Below are positions 35,443-43,083 of a stretch of 64,000 nucleotides of DNA, in pieces. Made by a program: the position numbers and the translations under genes. The first letter of the stretch is position 1; every line of letters begins with the position of its first letter. Under the pieces are notes generated by a model, which saw only the letters and a list, made by a program, of their open reading frames with translations, had not been told where the DNA came from and ran no database searches. The stretch comes from Curtobacterium sp. ER1/6 (GTDB taxonomy: Bacteria > Actinomycetota > Actinomycetes > Actinomycetales > Microbacteriaceae): positions 1 to 64,000 of the forward strand of contig NZ_MJAK01000003.1 in assembly GCF_001742745.1 (NCBI RefSeq), given 5' to 3'.

Positions 35443-35769
35443 ATGCCGCGTCTCCGAGCCGTCCTGGTCGCGCACGGCGTGACGGTCGCGGCGGTCCGGC
35501 ACGGGATCGGTCCGTGCGGCGGGGCCGGTGCCACGGTGCCGCACGAAGACGACCGCATCGCGTGCACGCCCGCGGTGGTCCGCGTACTGGCCCGGGCAGC
35601 GCAACTCGCCGACCCGCTCGAGCGGGTGCGCCCGCACCACGTGCTGCTCGCGCTCTGCGACGGTGTCGACGATCCGTCCTGGGGAGCAGCGCACGACGTG
35701 CTGGAGCGCATCGGGGTCGAACCCCGCCGCTTCCGACGGGCCCTCGGGCGCGCAGCTCGACGTCCGTGA
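35443..35769 (+). CDS. Orphan Clp N-terminal-domain-like protein
   Basis: A 108-residue protein resembling one Clp-N (double-repeat) half. Segment RPHHVLLALCDGVDDPSWGAA, in two pieces, has the pattern of EHILLGLI...GVAAKAL in ClpC. It lacks AAA+ domains. ATG 35443 is a tentative start. It sits just upstream of clpC on the same strand, so it may adjust substrate delivery to ClpC; alternatively it is a relic of a duplicated N-domain. No ribosome-binding site is obvious. Confidence 0.5.
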   Translation: MPRLRAVLVAHGVTVAAVRHGIGPCGGAGATVPHEDDRIACTPAVVRVLARAAQLADPLERVRPHHVLLALCDGVDDPSWGAAHDVLERIGVEPRRFRRALGRAARRP

Positions 35770-35843
35770 CCGACCGCTGCCCGCCTGGCGAAGAGAGGTC
35801 ACGCCCACGGCGAACAGGGGCAGCCCTGCGGGGGTCCGCTGGT

Positions 35844-35849
35844 TAGTCT
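35844..35849 (+). promoter_or_regulatory. -10 hexamer of clpC
   Basis: TAGTCT about 45 bp before ATG 35895, giving a leader of about 39 nt that contains AAGGGAGAG as the ribosome-binding site. Confidence 0.5.
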
Positions 35850-35894
35850 CGATGTACGTCACCGAGCTCCCACGAGCCCGGCAAGGGAGAGCAC

Positions 35895-38411
35895 ATGTTC
35901 GAGAGATTCACCGACCGAGCCCGTCGTGTTGTCGTCCTCGCTCAAGAAGAAGCGAAGATGCTCAACCACAACTACATCGGCACCGAGCACATCCTCCTCG
36001 GCCTCATCCACGAGGGCGAGGGCGTCGCCGCCAAGGCGCTGGAGTCGCTCGGCATCTCGCTCGATGCCGTCCGCGAGCAGGTCCAGGACATCATCGGGCA
36101 GGGCCAGCAGCAGCCGACCGGGCACATCCCGTTCACGCCGCGCGCCAAGAAGGTGCTCGAGCTGTCCCTGCGCGAGGCGCTGCAGCTCGGTCACAACTAC
36201 ATCGGGACCGAGCACATCCTGCTCGGACTCATCCGCGAGGGCGAGGGCGTCGCCGCCCAGGTCCTCGTGAAGCTCGGCGCGGACCTCAACCGCGTCCGCC
36301 AGCAGGTCATCCAGCTCCTGTCCGGCTACCAGGGCAAGGAAGCGGTCGCCGTCGGCGGCGAGCAGCAGCAGAACGCCCAGCAGGGTTCGCAGGTCCTCGA
36401 CCAGTTCGGTCGGAACCTCACCCAGGCCGCGCGCGACGGCAAGCTCGACCCGGTCATCGGGCGCGAGAAGGAGATGGAGCGGGTCATGCAGATCCTCTCC
36501 CGCCGCTCCAAGAACAACCCCGTCCTGATCGGTGAGCCGGGCGTCGGCAAGACCGCGGTCGTCGAGGGCCTCGCCCAGGCGATCGTCAAGGGCGACGTCC
36601 CGGAGACGCTGAAGGACAAGCAGCTCTACTCGCTCGACCTCGGGTCGCTCATCGCCGGGTCCCGCTACCGCGGTGACTTCGAGGAGCGCCTCAAGAAGGT
36701 CACGAAGGAGATCCGCACCCGCGGCGACATCATCGTCTTCATCGACGAGATCCACACGCTGGTCGGTGCCGGTGCTGCCGAGGGCGCGATCGACGCCGCG
36801 TCGATCCTCAAGCCGCTCCTCGCCCGCGGTGAGCTGCAGACGGTCGGTGCGACCACGCTCGACGAGTACCGCAAGCACTTCGAGAAGGACGCAGCACTCG
36901 AGCGTCGCTTCCAGCCGGTGCAGGTCAACGAGCCGTCGCTGCCGCACGCGATCAACATCCTCAAGGGCCTCCGCGACAAGTACGAGGCGTTCCACAAGGT
37001 GTCCATCACCGACGGCGCGATCGTCGCCGCGGCGAACCTGGCGGACCGCTACGTGCAGGACCGCTTCCTGCCGGACAAGGCGATCGACCTGATCGACGAG
37101 GCCGGCGCACGCCTCCGCCTGTCGATCCTGTCGGCGCCGCCGGAGCTCCGCGAGTTCGACGAGAAGATCTCGACGGTCCGCGGGCAGAAGGAAGCCGCCA
37201 TCGAGGAGCAGGACTTCGAGAAGGCCGCGAGCCTGCGCGACGAGGAGAAGAAGCTCCTCGGCGAGCGGCTCCGCCTCGAGAAGCAGTGGCGTGCGGGTGA
37301 CGTCGCCGCGTCCGGCACCGTCGACGAGGGCATCATCGCCGAGGTCCTGGCTCAGGCCACGGGCATCCCGGTGTTCAAGCTCACCGAGGAGGAGACCTCG
37401 CGTCTCGTCTTCATGGAGAAGGCCCTGCACGAGCGCGTCATCGGTCAGGAGGAAGCCATCTCGGCCCTCTCGAAGACCATCCGCCGCACCCGCGCCGGCC
37501 TGAAGGACCCGAACCGCCCCTCGGGCTCGTTCATCTTCGCCGGCCCCACGGGCGTCGGCAAGACCGAGCTCGCCAAGGCACTCGCCGAGTTCCTGTTCGA
37601 CGACGAGGGCGCGCTGATCTCCCTCGACATGTCGGAGTTCGGCGAGAAGCACACCGTCTCGCGACTCTTCGGTGCCCCTCCCGGTTTCGTCGGGTTCGAG
37701 GAGGGCGGCCAGCTCACCGAGAAGGTGCGCCGCAAGCCGTTCTCCGTGGTCCTGTTCGACGAGATCGAGAAGGCTCACCCGGACATCTTCAACTCGCTGC
37801 TGCAGGTCCTCGAAGAGGGTCGCCTGACCGATGGTCAGGGCCGCGTGGTCGACTTCAAGAACACCGTCATCATCATGACCACGAACCTCGGTTCGCAGGG
37901 CATCGCCGGTGGCCCGGTGGGCTTCCAGGTCGAGGGTGACTCGGCCGTCGGCTACGACCGCATGCGCTCGAAGGTGAACGAGGAGCTCAAGAAGCACTTC
38001 AAGCCGGAGTTCCTGAACCGCGTCGACGACACGATCGTGTTCCCGCAGCTCTCGCAGTCCGAGCTGCTGCAGATCGTGGACCTGTTCGTCAAGCGCCTGG
38101 CGGACCGCCTGCTCGACCGCGACATGACGGTGGAGCTCACGCTCCCCGCCAAGGAGCAGCTCATCAAGGTCGGCTTCGACCCGGCACTCGGTGCCCGACC
38201 GCTGCGCCGCGCGATGCAGCACGAGGTCGAGGACCAGCTGTCCGAGCACATCCTGCAGGGTGAGCTCAACGCCGGCGACCACGTGAAGGTCGACTTCGCC
38301 GAGGGCAAGTTCCAGTTCGAGACCGGGCGTCAGCCGGGTCGCGAAGAGGTCCTCGCCGGGGCGGCCGCGGTCGAGTCCGCGGAGACCCCGCAGGGCGAGA
38401 TCGAGTCCTAG
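35895..38411 (+). CDS. clpC: ATP-dependent Clp protease ATP-binding subunit ClpC
   Basis: An 838-residue HSP100 unfoldase that feeds substrates to ClpP. Two Clp-N repeats (residues 1-150, [19 protein letters not shown] repeated near 30 and 110) are followed by NBD1 with Walker [10 protein letters not shown] (about 213-221). A UVR/M-domain follows at about 425-465, then NBD2 with GPTGVGKTE (about 553-561) and a ClpP-binding-type loop. Length is standard. ATG 35895 follows GGGAGAG. Palindrome copy 2 begins 15 bp after the stop. Confidence 0.97.
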   Translation: MFERFTDRARRVVVLAQEEAKMLNHNYIGTEHILLGLIHEGEGVAAKALESLGISLDAVREQVQDIIGQGQQQPTGHIPFTPRAKKVLELSLREALQLGHNYIGTEHILLGLIREGEGVAAQVLVKLGADLNRVRQQVIQLLSGYQGKEAVAVGGEQQQNAQQGSQVLDQFGRNLTQAARDGKLDPVIGREKEMERVMQILSRRSKNNPVLIGEPGVGKTAVVEGLAQAIVKGDVPETLKDKQLYSLDLGSLIAGSRYRGDFEERLKKVTKEIRTRGDIIVFIDEIHTLVGAGAAEGAIDAASILKPLLARGELQTVGATTLDEYRKHFEKDAALERRFQPVQVNEPSLPHAINILKGLRDKYEAFHKVSITDGAIVAAANLADRYVQDRFLPDKAIDLIDEAGARLRLSILSAPPELREFDEKISTVRGQKEAAIEEQDFEKAASLRDEEKKLLGERLRLEKQWRAGDVAASGTVDEGIIAEVLAQATGIPVFKLTEEETSRLVFMEKALHERVIGQEEAISALSKTIRRTRAGLKDPNRPSGSFIFAGPTGVGKTELAKALAEFLFDDEGALISLDMSEFGEKHTVSRLFGAPPGFVGFEEGGQLTEKVRRKPFSVVLFDEIEKAHPDIFNSLLQVLEEGRLTDGQGRVVDFKNTVIIMTTNLGSQGIAGGPVGFQVEGDSAVGYDRMRSKVNEELKKHFKPEFLNRVDDTIVFPQLSQSELLQIVDLFVKRLADRLLDRDMTVELTLPAKEQLIKVGFDPALGARPLRRAMQHEVEDQLSEHILQGELNAGDHVKVDFAEGKFQFETGRQPGREEVLAGAAAVESAETPQGEIES

Positions 38412-38425
38412 GACTCCACCAGCCG

Positions 38426-38470
38426 ACGGACGGGAGGCGCGGTGCCAGCTGGCACCGCGTCTCCCGTCGT
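38426..38470. repeat. Long palindrome copy 2 (terminator-like)
   Basis: Same sequence as copy 1 with loop AGCT; the 3' arm has one substitution and one missing base. It lies 15 bp after the clpC stop. Confidence 0.85.
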
Positions 38471-38533
38471 TGCCGCGTCATTCCGCTCGGCGCGTGTTCG
38501 CGGCGGCGCGCGGACGTGGCCCTCGACCGGGGG

Positions 38534-38539
38534 TATCGT
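38534..38539 (+). promoter_or_regulatory. -10 hexamer of the 6C RNA
   Basis: TATCGT; a start about 7 nt later coincides with the base of the first 6C hairpin at 38547. Confidence 0.5.
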
Positions 38540-38545
38540 TGGCGG

Positions 38546-38650
38546 AGCGAGGGGTTCCCCCCAACGCCTCGCACCCGATGTCCGACCGGTTCCCCCCAAC
38601 GGGTCGGAGGTCAGTGGCCCCGGTCTCCCCCGACCGGGGCCACTTCCGTT
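38546..38650 (+). ncRNA. 6C small RNA (actinobacterial, two C6-loop hairpins)
   Basis: Two adjacent hairpins share the identical 14-nt loop GGTTCCCCCCAACG. Hairpin 1 (38547-38572) has stem GCGAGG/CCTCGC; hairpin 2 (38581-38608) has stem TCCGACC/GGTCGGA. A perfect 13-bp terminator stem follows (38613-38644). Two stem-loops with at least six C in each loop plus a terminator define the 6C RNA family known in Actinobacteria. The stems differ in sequence while the loops are identical, as expected for a C-rich antisense element. It lies between clpC and the alpha/beta hydrolase. The ends are estimates from the -10 box and terminator. Confidence 0.82.
38613..38644. terminator. Terminator of the 6C RNA
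   Basis: AGTGGCCCCGGTC, loop TCCCCC, then its exact complement. It can also end the convergent hydrolase transcript. Confidence 0.8.
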
Positions 38651-38659
38651 CCCGCGGCC

Positions 38660-39466
38660 TCAGTCCAGCGCAGTCGCGAAGTCGCGGACGGCCGTCTCCC
38701 AGCGCTCCGGGTCCTCGTTCCACTCGAGCGTGTGGTGGGCCTCGTCGAAGGCGACCGTCGTGGCCCCGCGGGCACGCTGCGCGGCGACGTCGTCCGCGGC
38801 GACCAGCGGATCGGCTGCGGAGTGCAGGAGCAGCGTCGGCGTGCCCTCGTCCTGCCACTGTGTGACGGTGAGCGGGTACGGCACCCCCGCCAGGCGGCTC
38901 AGCCCGGGTGTGGTGGCGATGCGGCCGGCGACGACGCCGACGGCCGCCGGGAACCGTGCCGCGGTCACGGCGCCGCGCAGGGCCGACCGGACGTCGAGCA
39001 GCGGTGCCACCCCGACGATCCCGTCGACGGGCGTGCGCGCGGCCGCGGCCGACGCGGCGAGGGCACCGGCGGACCAGCCCTGCAGCACGACCCGCTCGGC
39101 GCCGCGGGCACGGGCGGCGTGCGCGGCGGCGGCGATGCGGTCGACGGCGACCGGGTCGAGGGAGCGCAGCGGCAGGTCGGTCGTGTCGACCACCTGGTTC
39201 GCGGCGCCGAGCGCACGCCACACCCGCATGCCGCGGAGGACCTGCTGCGGGCCGATCGACTGCCCGTGCACGTGGACGACGTGCACGCGGGCGACTCCGT
39301 CCGGCTCGGTGCCGGGGACGTCCTGCTCGCGGGTCCAGACCAGCTCCGACTCTGCGGGCGTGAAGGGGGCGGGGTGGAGGAGCCGGCGAGCGGCAGCGGC
39401 CCCGAGGGCCACGCTCCCGGCGGTGGCGATCGCGGTCCCGGTGAGGGCGGTGCGGAGCAGCTGCAT
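38660..39466 (-). CDS. Alpha/beta hydrolase, membrane-anchored or secreted
   Basis: A 268-residue hydrolase. An N-terminal hydrophobic segment (about residues 3-28) could be a membrane anchor or signal. The nucleophile elbow is GWSAG (GxSxG, about residue 135), an acidic residue lies in HSAADPLV, and the catalytic His is in DEAHHTLEW. The substrate is unknown. ATG 39466 has a CAGAGT hexamer 6 nt upstream. It is downstream of palindrome copy 3 on the same strand. Confidence 0.82.
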   Translation of the reverse strand: MQLLRTALTGTAIATAGSVALGAAAARRLLHPAPFTPAESELVWTREQDVPGTEPDGVARVHVVHVHGQSIGPQQVLRGMRVWRALGAANQVVDTTDLPLRSLDPVAVDRIAAAAHAARARGAERVVLQGWSAGALAASAAAARTPVDGIVGVAPLLDVRSALRGAVTAARFPAAVGVVAGRIATTPGLSRLAGVPYPLTVTQWQDEGTPTLLLHSAADPLVAADDVAAQRARGATTVAFDEAHHTLEWNEDPERWETAVRDFATALD

Positions 39467-39513
39467 GGCCCTACTCTGCCAGCGCGGGGTTCGCGTCAGC
39501 GGGGTGACCACGA

Positions 39514-39559
39514 ACGGACGGGAGGCGCGGTGCCAGCTGGCACTGCGCCTCCCGTCCGT
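39514..39559. repeat. Long palindrome copy 3 (terminator-like)
   Basis: 46 bp with loop AGCT and one C-to-T change in the 3' arm that still pairs as G-U in RNA. It lies 18 bp after the SRPBCC stop. Confidence 0.88.
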
Positions 39560-39577
39560 CAGTCGCTACTGGACGTC

Positions 39578-40030
39578 CTAGGCCTGGACGTCACCGCGCC
39601 AGCCGGAGTCGGTCGGGGCGTTCTCGACGCGCTCCTTGTAGTTGTGCAGGTCCTTCTTGACGGCGTGGCCGCCGACGCCCACGGCCGAGCCGAGCTTCTC
39701 GAGGAGGCCGGTCGGCTCCCAGTCGATCTGCGCGGTGACGCGGGTCTCGTTGTCGGACAGCTTGTGGAAGGTGACCACGCCCGCGTGCTCGACGTCGCCG
39801 TCCTTGACGGTCCACGCGACGCGCTCGTCCGGGTGCTGCTCGGTGATGACGGCGCGGAAGTCGCGCTCCTGGCCGGCGACCTTGACGGTCCAGTCGGTCG
39901 TCTTGTCGTCGACCTGGACGATCTTCTCGACCTCGTCGAGGAAGGTGGGGAACTCCTCGAACCGGGTCCACTGGTCGTAGGCCTGGCGGACGGGGACGTT
40001 GACGTCGACGGTCTCGATGATCTGGGGCAT
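39578..40030 (-). CDS. SRPBCC-family (polyketide cyclase/dehydrase-like) protein
   Basis: A 150-residue START/Bet v1-like ligand-binding-fold protein. The opening IIETVDVNVPVRQAYDQWT and the FPTFLDEVEKI segment are typical of SRPBCC proteins, followed by a long C-terminal helix (EKLGSAVGV, VKKDLHNYKERVE). Members are often stress-linked and have no certain activity. ATG 40030 has GAAGGAGCG upstream. It is divergent from the argA-like gene. Confidence 0.85.
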   Translation of the reverse strand: MPQIIETVDVNVPVRQAYDQWTRFEEFPTFLDEVEKIVQVDDKTTDWTVKVAGQERDFRAVITEQHPDERVAWTVKDGDVEHAGVVTFHKLSDNETRVTAQIDWEPTGLLEKLGSAVGVGGHAVKKDLHNYKERVENAPTDSGWRGDVQA

Positions 40031-40122
40031 GCTCGCTCCTTCGTTCGTCGTGCTGTTCGGGTTCGAGGTGAACGGTAGGCCGGTGCTGCTGGGCACGGTC
40101 CAGGGCGGTGTCCCCCTGCCCG

Positions 40123-40198
40123 GTGCTCGTCGGGCTGCCCTGTGTTCGTCGGGCTACGCTGTGCTCGTCGGGCTGGCCTATGCTCGACGGGATGAGTG
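40123..40198 (+). repeat. Four 19-bp tandem repeats over the argA-like start
   Basis: Units GTGCTCGTCGGGCTGCCCT, GTGTTCGTCGGGCTACGCT, GTGCTCGTCGGGCTGGCCT and ATGCTCGACGGGATGAGTG run without gaps at 40123, 40142, 40161 and 40180. The last unit contains the start codon (40192). Confidence 0.85.
40179..40184 (+). promoter_or_regulatory. -10 hexamer of the argA-like gene
   Basis: TATGCT 7 nt before ATG 40192. A related TACGCT occurs in the previous repeat unit (40155-40160). Confidence 0.5.
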
Positions 40199-40734
40199 GC
40201 AGCGGGACACCAACGTTCGACGAGCGCGACGAGCACGGCATCCGGGTGCGGCCGGCGCTGGCCTCCGACGTGCCGCACATCCAGCGGCTCATCGCCCCGT
40301 ACGTCGACCGGCGCATCCTGCTCGGCAAGGAGAACGTCGCGCTCTACGGCTCGATCCAGCAGTTCCGGATCGCCGAAGGACCGGACGGCGTGCCGATCGG
40401 CTGCGGCGCCCTCGCCGTCTTCTGGGACGACATCGCCGAGGTCCGCACGCTCGCACTCGACGCGGACTGGATCCACAAGCGGGTCGGGCACCGGCTGCTC
40501 GAGGCCCTCGAGCACGACGCCCGCGAGCTCGCGGTCGCCCGGATCTTCTGCCTGACGTTCGAGGTCGACTTCTTCGCGAAGCACGGGTACCTGGAGATCG
40601 GCGAGCAGGTCGTCGCACCCGACGTGTACGCCGAGCTGGTCCGCTCGTCGGACGAGGGGGTCGCGGAGTTCCTCGACCTCGCCCGGGTCAAGCCGAACAC
40701 CCTCGGCAACACCCGCATGCTGAAGATCCTCTGA
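40192..40734 (+). CDS. argA: Amino-acid N-acetyltransferase (ArgA-type GNAT)
   Basis: A 180-residue GNAT enzyme, probably N-acetylglutamate synthase for arginine biosynthesis. IRVRPALASDVPHIQRLIAPYVDRRILL, read in segments, is the start of the domain. GCGALAVFWDDIAEVRTLAL is the beta4 region, and the acetyl-CoA loop WIHKRVGHRLLEALE replaces the usual RGxGxG. Short ArgA proteins without the kinase domain are common in actinobacteria. ATG 40192 has TATGCT 7 nt upstream; ATG 40180 is a possible alternative. Confidence 0.85.
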   Translation: MSGSGTPTFDERDEHGIRVRPALASDVPHIQRLIAPYVDRRILLGKENVALYGSIQQFRIAEGPDGVPIGCGALAVFWDDIAEVRTLALDADWIHKRVGHRLLEALEHDARELAVARIFCLTFEVDFFAKHGYLEIGEQVVAPDVYAELVRSSDEGVAEFLDLARVKPNTLGNTRMLKIL

Positions 40735-40786
40735 CGCTTTCGGGTGTGCTCCGGCGTCGCGCCGCGGGCGGGCGTCCGGTTCGCCC

Positions 40787-40792
40787 TACCCT
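40787..40792 (+). promoter_or_regulatory. -10 hexamer of the secreted-protein gene
   Basis: TACCCT exactly 6 nt before ATG 40799; leaderless. Confidence 0.55.
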
Positions 40793-40798
40793 GTGCGC

Positions 40799-41497
40799 AT
40801 GTCGTCGTTCCGCCGCCCCGTCGGACCCGAGTCGTCCCGTGTCTACTGGCGTCGTCGGGCGCTCGTCCTCGGGGTGCTGCTGCTCATCGTCGTCGTGGTC
40901 GTCCTGATCGTCGTCGGGCGGGGGAGCGGGGCGTCGTCGGCATCGGCTCCGGGGGCGTCGGCCTCCGCGGGGGAGTCGTCCGGAGCGGCTTCCGGTACCG
41001 GGGCGGGTTCATCGCAGACCCCGTCGTCCTCGCCGTCTACGGCACCGTCGTCGAGCGCGGGGGCGCCGTCCGCCTCCGCCGCTCCAGGAGATGCGGCCGC
41101 CTGCTCCGACGACCAGATCGAGCTCACCCCGGTGCTCGACAAGACCGCCTACGGGCCCACCGAGGACCCGCAGATCGCGATGTCGATCAAGAACACCGGC
41201 TCCGACGCCTGCCACATGGACCTCGGTTCGGCGCAGCAGGTGCTCACCATCAGCTCCGGTACGGAGCAGTACTGGTCGTCGAAGGACTGCCAGACCGGGG
41301 GCACCAACCAGGACGTGACGATCAAGGCGGGCCAGGAGCTCACGACGCCGGCGATCGAGTGGGACCGCACGCGGTCGTCGACGACGACGTGCGACTCGTC
41401 GCGGCCGTCGGTCACCGGTGGGGGTGCCAGCTACCACCTGCAGGTCGGGGTGGGGGACCTGGAGTCGAAGGAGTCGGCGCAGTTCATCCTGAACTGA
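40799..41497 (+). CDS. Hypothetical membrane-anchored extracytoplasmic protein
   Basis: A 232-residue protein with a basic N-terminus (YWRRR), a membrane helix (about residues 21-40, LVLGVLLLIVVVVVLIVVG), a Ser/Ala/Gly-rich linker of about 60 residues and an extracellular domain from about 100. The domain holds four Cys residues (ACSDD, DACHM, DCQT, TCDS) that could form two disulfides, and beta-strand-like segments. DUF4232-like or similar Ig-fold domains have this pattern; the family is not certain. ATG 40799 is fixed by the leaderless hexamer. Confidence 0.7.
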   Translation: MSSFRRPVGPESSRVYWRRRALVLGVLLLIVVVVVLIVVGRGSGASSASAPGASASAGESSGAASGTGAGSSQTPSSSPSTAPSSSAGAPSASAAPGDAAACSDDQIELTPVLDKTAYGPTEDPQIAMSIKNTGSDACHMDLGSAQQVLTISSGTEQYWSSKDCQTGGTNQDVTIKAGQELTTPAIEWDRTRSSTTTCDSSRPSVTGGGASYHLQVGVGDLESKESAQFILN

Positions 41498-41696
41498 CGG
41501 ACCGGCCCGGGCCACTCGTGCGCCGGTGGTGTGGGTCGGCGATGTCGTCGATCCCCCGGAACTGACTGCCGGACCCGACGTCGTTCCACTCCGCGAGGCT
41601 GCCCGGAGTCGTGTCCCGGTGCAACCCGCCGTGGCCGAGCGACCGGCTGCAGGAGAACCGCCACCACACCGAGGTGCAGCGGGCGTCCTGCGTCAT
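41484..41696 (-). CDS. Possible small hypothetical protein (70 aa)
   Basis: Open frame with high third-position GC encoding a small, Trp-, Arg- and Gly-containing protein (SVWWRFSCSRSLGHGGLH). It overlaps the 3' end of the convergent secreted-protein gene by 14 bp. The phrase DTTPGSLAEWNDVGSG looks like folded-protein sequence and not chance, but no family is recognised. Confidence 0.4.
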   Translation of the reverse strand: MTQDARCTSVWWRFSCSRSLGHGGLHRDTTPGSLAEWNDVGSGSQFRGIDDIADPHHRRTSGPGRSVSSG

Positions 41697-41750
41697 GGCA
41701 GCAGGGTATCCAGAACGCGCGAGCGTCTCCGGCCCGAGCGCGGTTCCGGG

Positions 41751-41867
41751 CTAGTGCCGGTGATCGTCGACGGTCTCGGGGTCGAGGCCGGTCAGGAAGT
41801 CGTCGATGAACGTCTGCAGGTCGAACGGCTGCGCGCTGTCTTCCGGCCCAGGGTGCGAGGAAGTCAT
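41751..41867 (-). CDS. Possible very small acidic protein (38 aa)
   Basis: Open frame from ATG 41867 to TAG, encoding a peptide with PFDLQTFIDDFLTGLDPET, an amphipathic acidic helix. High third-position GC in an otherwise empty stretch. No ribosome-binding site or family is recognised. Confidence 0.35.
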   Translation of the reverse strand: MTSSHPGPEDSAQPFDLQTFIDDFLTGLDPETVDDHRH

Positions 41868-41953
41868 GCGTCAACGGTACGTCACGTCGCTAGGTTGTCT
41901 AGCAATGTGCGCCGATCGGCCGTGGCCGCCCCTCATCCGCCCCCGGGAACAGC

Positions 41954-41989
41954 GAACGGGCCCGCCGTCCGAAGACGACGAGCCCGTTC
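41954..41989 (-). terminator. Terminator of the cold-shock gene
   Basis: GAACGGGC and GCCCGTTC arms about 20 nt apart, 13 bp after the csp stop on the minus strand. Confidence 0.7.
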
Positions 41990-42002
41990 CGAGCAGCTGA
42001 GG

Positions 42003-42209
42003 TCAGCCGATGACCGAGATGTTCTCGGCCTGCGGGCCCTTGCGGCCCTCGGTGATCTCGAACTCCACCTTCTGGTTCTCCTCGAGCGACTTGTAGCCGT
42101 TGCCAGCGATCGCGGAGAAGTGCGCGAAGACGTCAGCGCTGCCGTCGTCCGGAGCGATGAAGCCGAAGCCCTTTTCGTTGTTGAACCACTTGACGGTGCC
42201 AGTTGCCAT
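42003..42209 (-). CDS. csp: Cold-shock protein (CspA family)
   Basis: A 68-residue single-domain RNA chaperone. RNP-1 is KGFGFIAP and RNP-2 is [16 protein letters not shown] is the classical lead-in. It melts RNA secondary structure and is typically induced by cold or growth change. A long upstream region with a palindrome (42238-42249) may be the usual structured csp leader. Confidence 0.96.
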   Translation of the reverse strand: MATGTVKWFNNEKGFGFIAPDDGSADVFAHFSAIAGNGYKSLEENQKVEFEITEGRKGPQAENISVIG

Positions 42210-42602
42210 GATGGCGTTTCCTTAACTTTCTTGCCAGGCGAACGTTCGCTGCCTGTCTTGCGGGACGGCACTTGCTGCCGCCGATCCGCCGACGAGTGTC
42301 GTCGGATCGTTGCGTTCCGCGGGCATGGGCCGGCGGCACGGGTTCGGGGCCAGGCGACCTGAGAGGGTCAGTGACCGATGGCGCTCGAAGGTGCAGAGCA
42401 CCGGAAGAACGATGGACTCCCGCCGGAGCGGTTGTGACCAACCTACCGCGCCAGCGCCGCAATGGAAGAGTCCTGGGGAGAAATCAGCGGCGGATCCGGG
42501 AGATCGCCAGTCGCGATGTCCGATGACGGCCGTTCGGGTCCGGTCACCGGCGGTTCGCCTTCCTGGTCGCCAGACGCACGAGGATCTGGTGGACTAGGGG
42601 CG
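42210..42602. promoter_or_regulatory. Upstream region shared by csp and the SseB-like gene
   Basis: About 390 bp without a gene. Near csp is the palindrome GCGAACGTTCGC (42238-42249) and a near-perfect hairpin GATCCGCCGACGA/TGTCGTCGGATC (about 42287-42313). These could form the csp 5' leader. No clear promoter hexamer was identified. Confidence 0.4.
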
Positions 42603-42986
42603 ATGGCAGACAAGGAACAGCGCTTCCGGAGCGAACAGCTCGAGGAAGCCCTCGCGAAGCAGGACGTCGCCGCAGTCGCGTTCGCCCTGCGCAACGACAT
42701 CGTGATCGTCCCGCGGCTCGTGACCGGGAAGAAGGACATGCAGGTCCGGGTGTTCGGGCGCGAGGGCTCCGACAGGCGCATCCTGCTGCTCTTCTCGTCG
42801 GCGGACGCCTACACCGCGATGGTGCCAGACGAGAAGGTCCGGCAGGTCATGGTCTACGACGGGCCCCGGCTCGAGGAGTTCCTCGCTGCGCACCTCGACT
42901 CGCTCGAGGGCGTGTTCTTCGACATCGCCGGGCCGCACACGATGCAGGCGGCGCCGGCGGACCTGCTGGCCGCGCTGCGCGCGTAG
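42603..42986 (+). CDS. SseB N-terminal-domain protein
   Basis: A 127-residue protein with the SseB-N fold seen in many actinobacterial proteins: FRSEQLEEALAKQDVAAVA, then IVIVPRLVTG, RRILLLFSSADAYTAMV and a C-terminal GVFFDIAGPHTM. Function unknown. ATG 42603 starts the conserved part; the upstream open extension looks non-coding. Confidence 0.75.
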   Translation: MADKEQRFRSEQLEEALAKQDVAAVAFALRNDIVIVPRLVTGKKDMQVRVFGREGSDRRILLLFSSADAYTAMVPDEKVRQVMVYDGPRLEEFLAAHLDSLEGVFFDIAGPHTMQAAPADLLAALRA

Positions 42987-43044
42987 GTCACGGCTACCCG
43001 ATCCTCCGAGGCTCCGGGCTTGCTGCGCTTCCGGGCTCCGGCCT

Positions 43045-43063
43045 GGAGGCGCTGGTCGCCTCC
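43045..43063. terminator. Hairpin between SseB-like and radA
   Basis: GGAGGCG, loop CTGGT, CGCCTCC. It serves two convergent genes. Confidence 0.6.
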
Positions 43064-43083
43064 GACCGGCGATCGCGCGTCCG

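Noticed and set aside
35859-38282. Minus-strand open frame of about 807 codons opposite clpC
   Set aside because: Shadow of clpC.
42238-42249. GCGAACGTTCGC palindrome as a LexA box (TCGAACRNNNGTTCGA)
   Set aside because: The spacing and outer bases do not match the actinobacterial SOS consensus, and the adjacent gene is a cold-shock gene.
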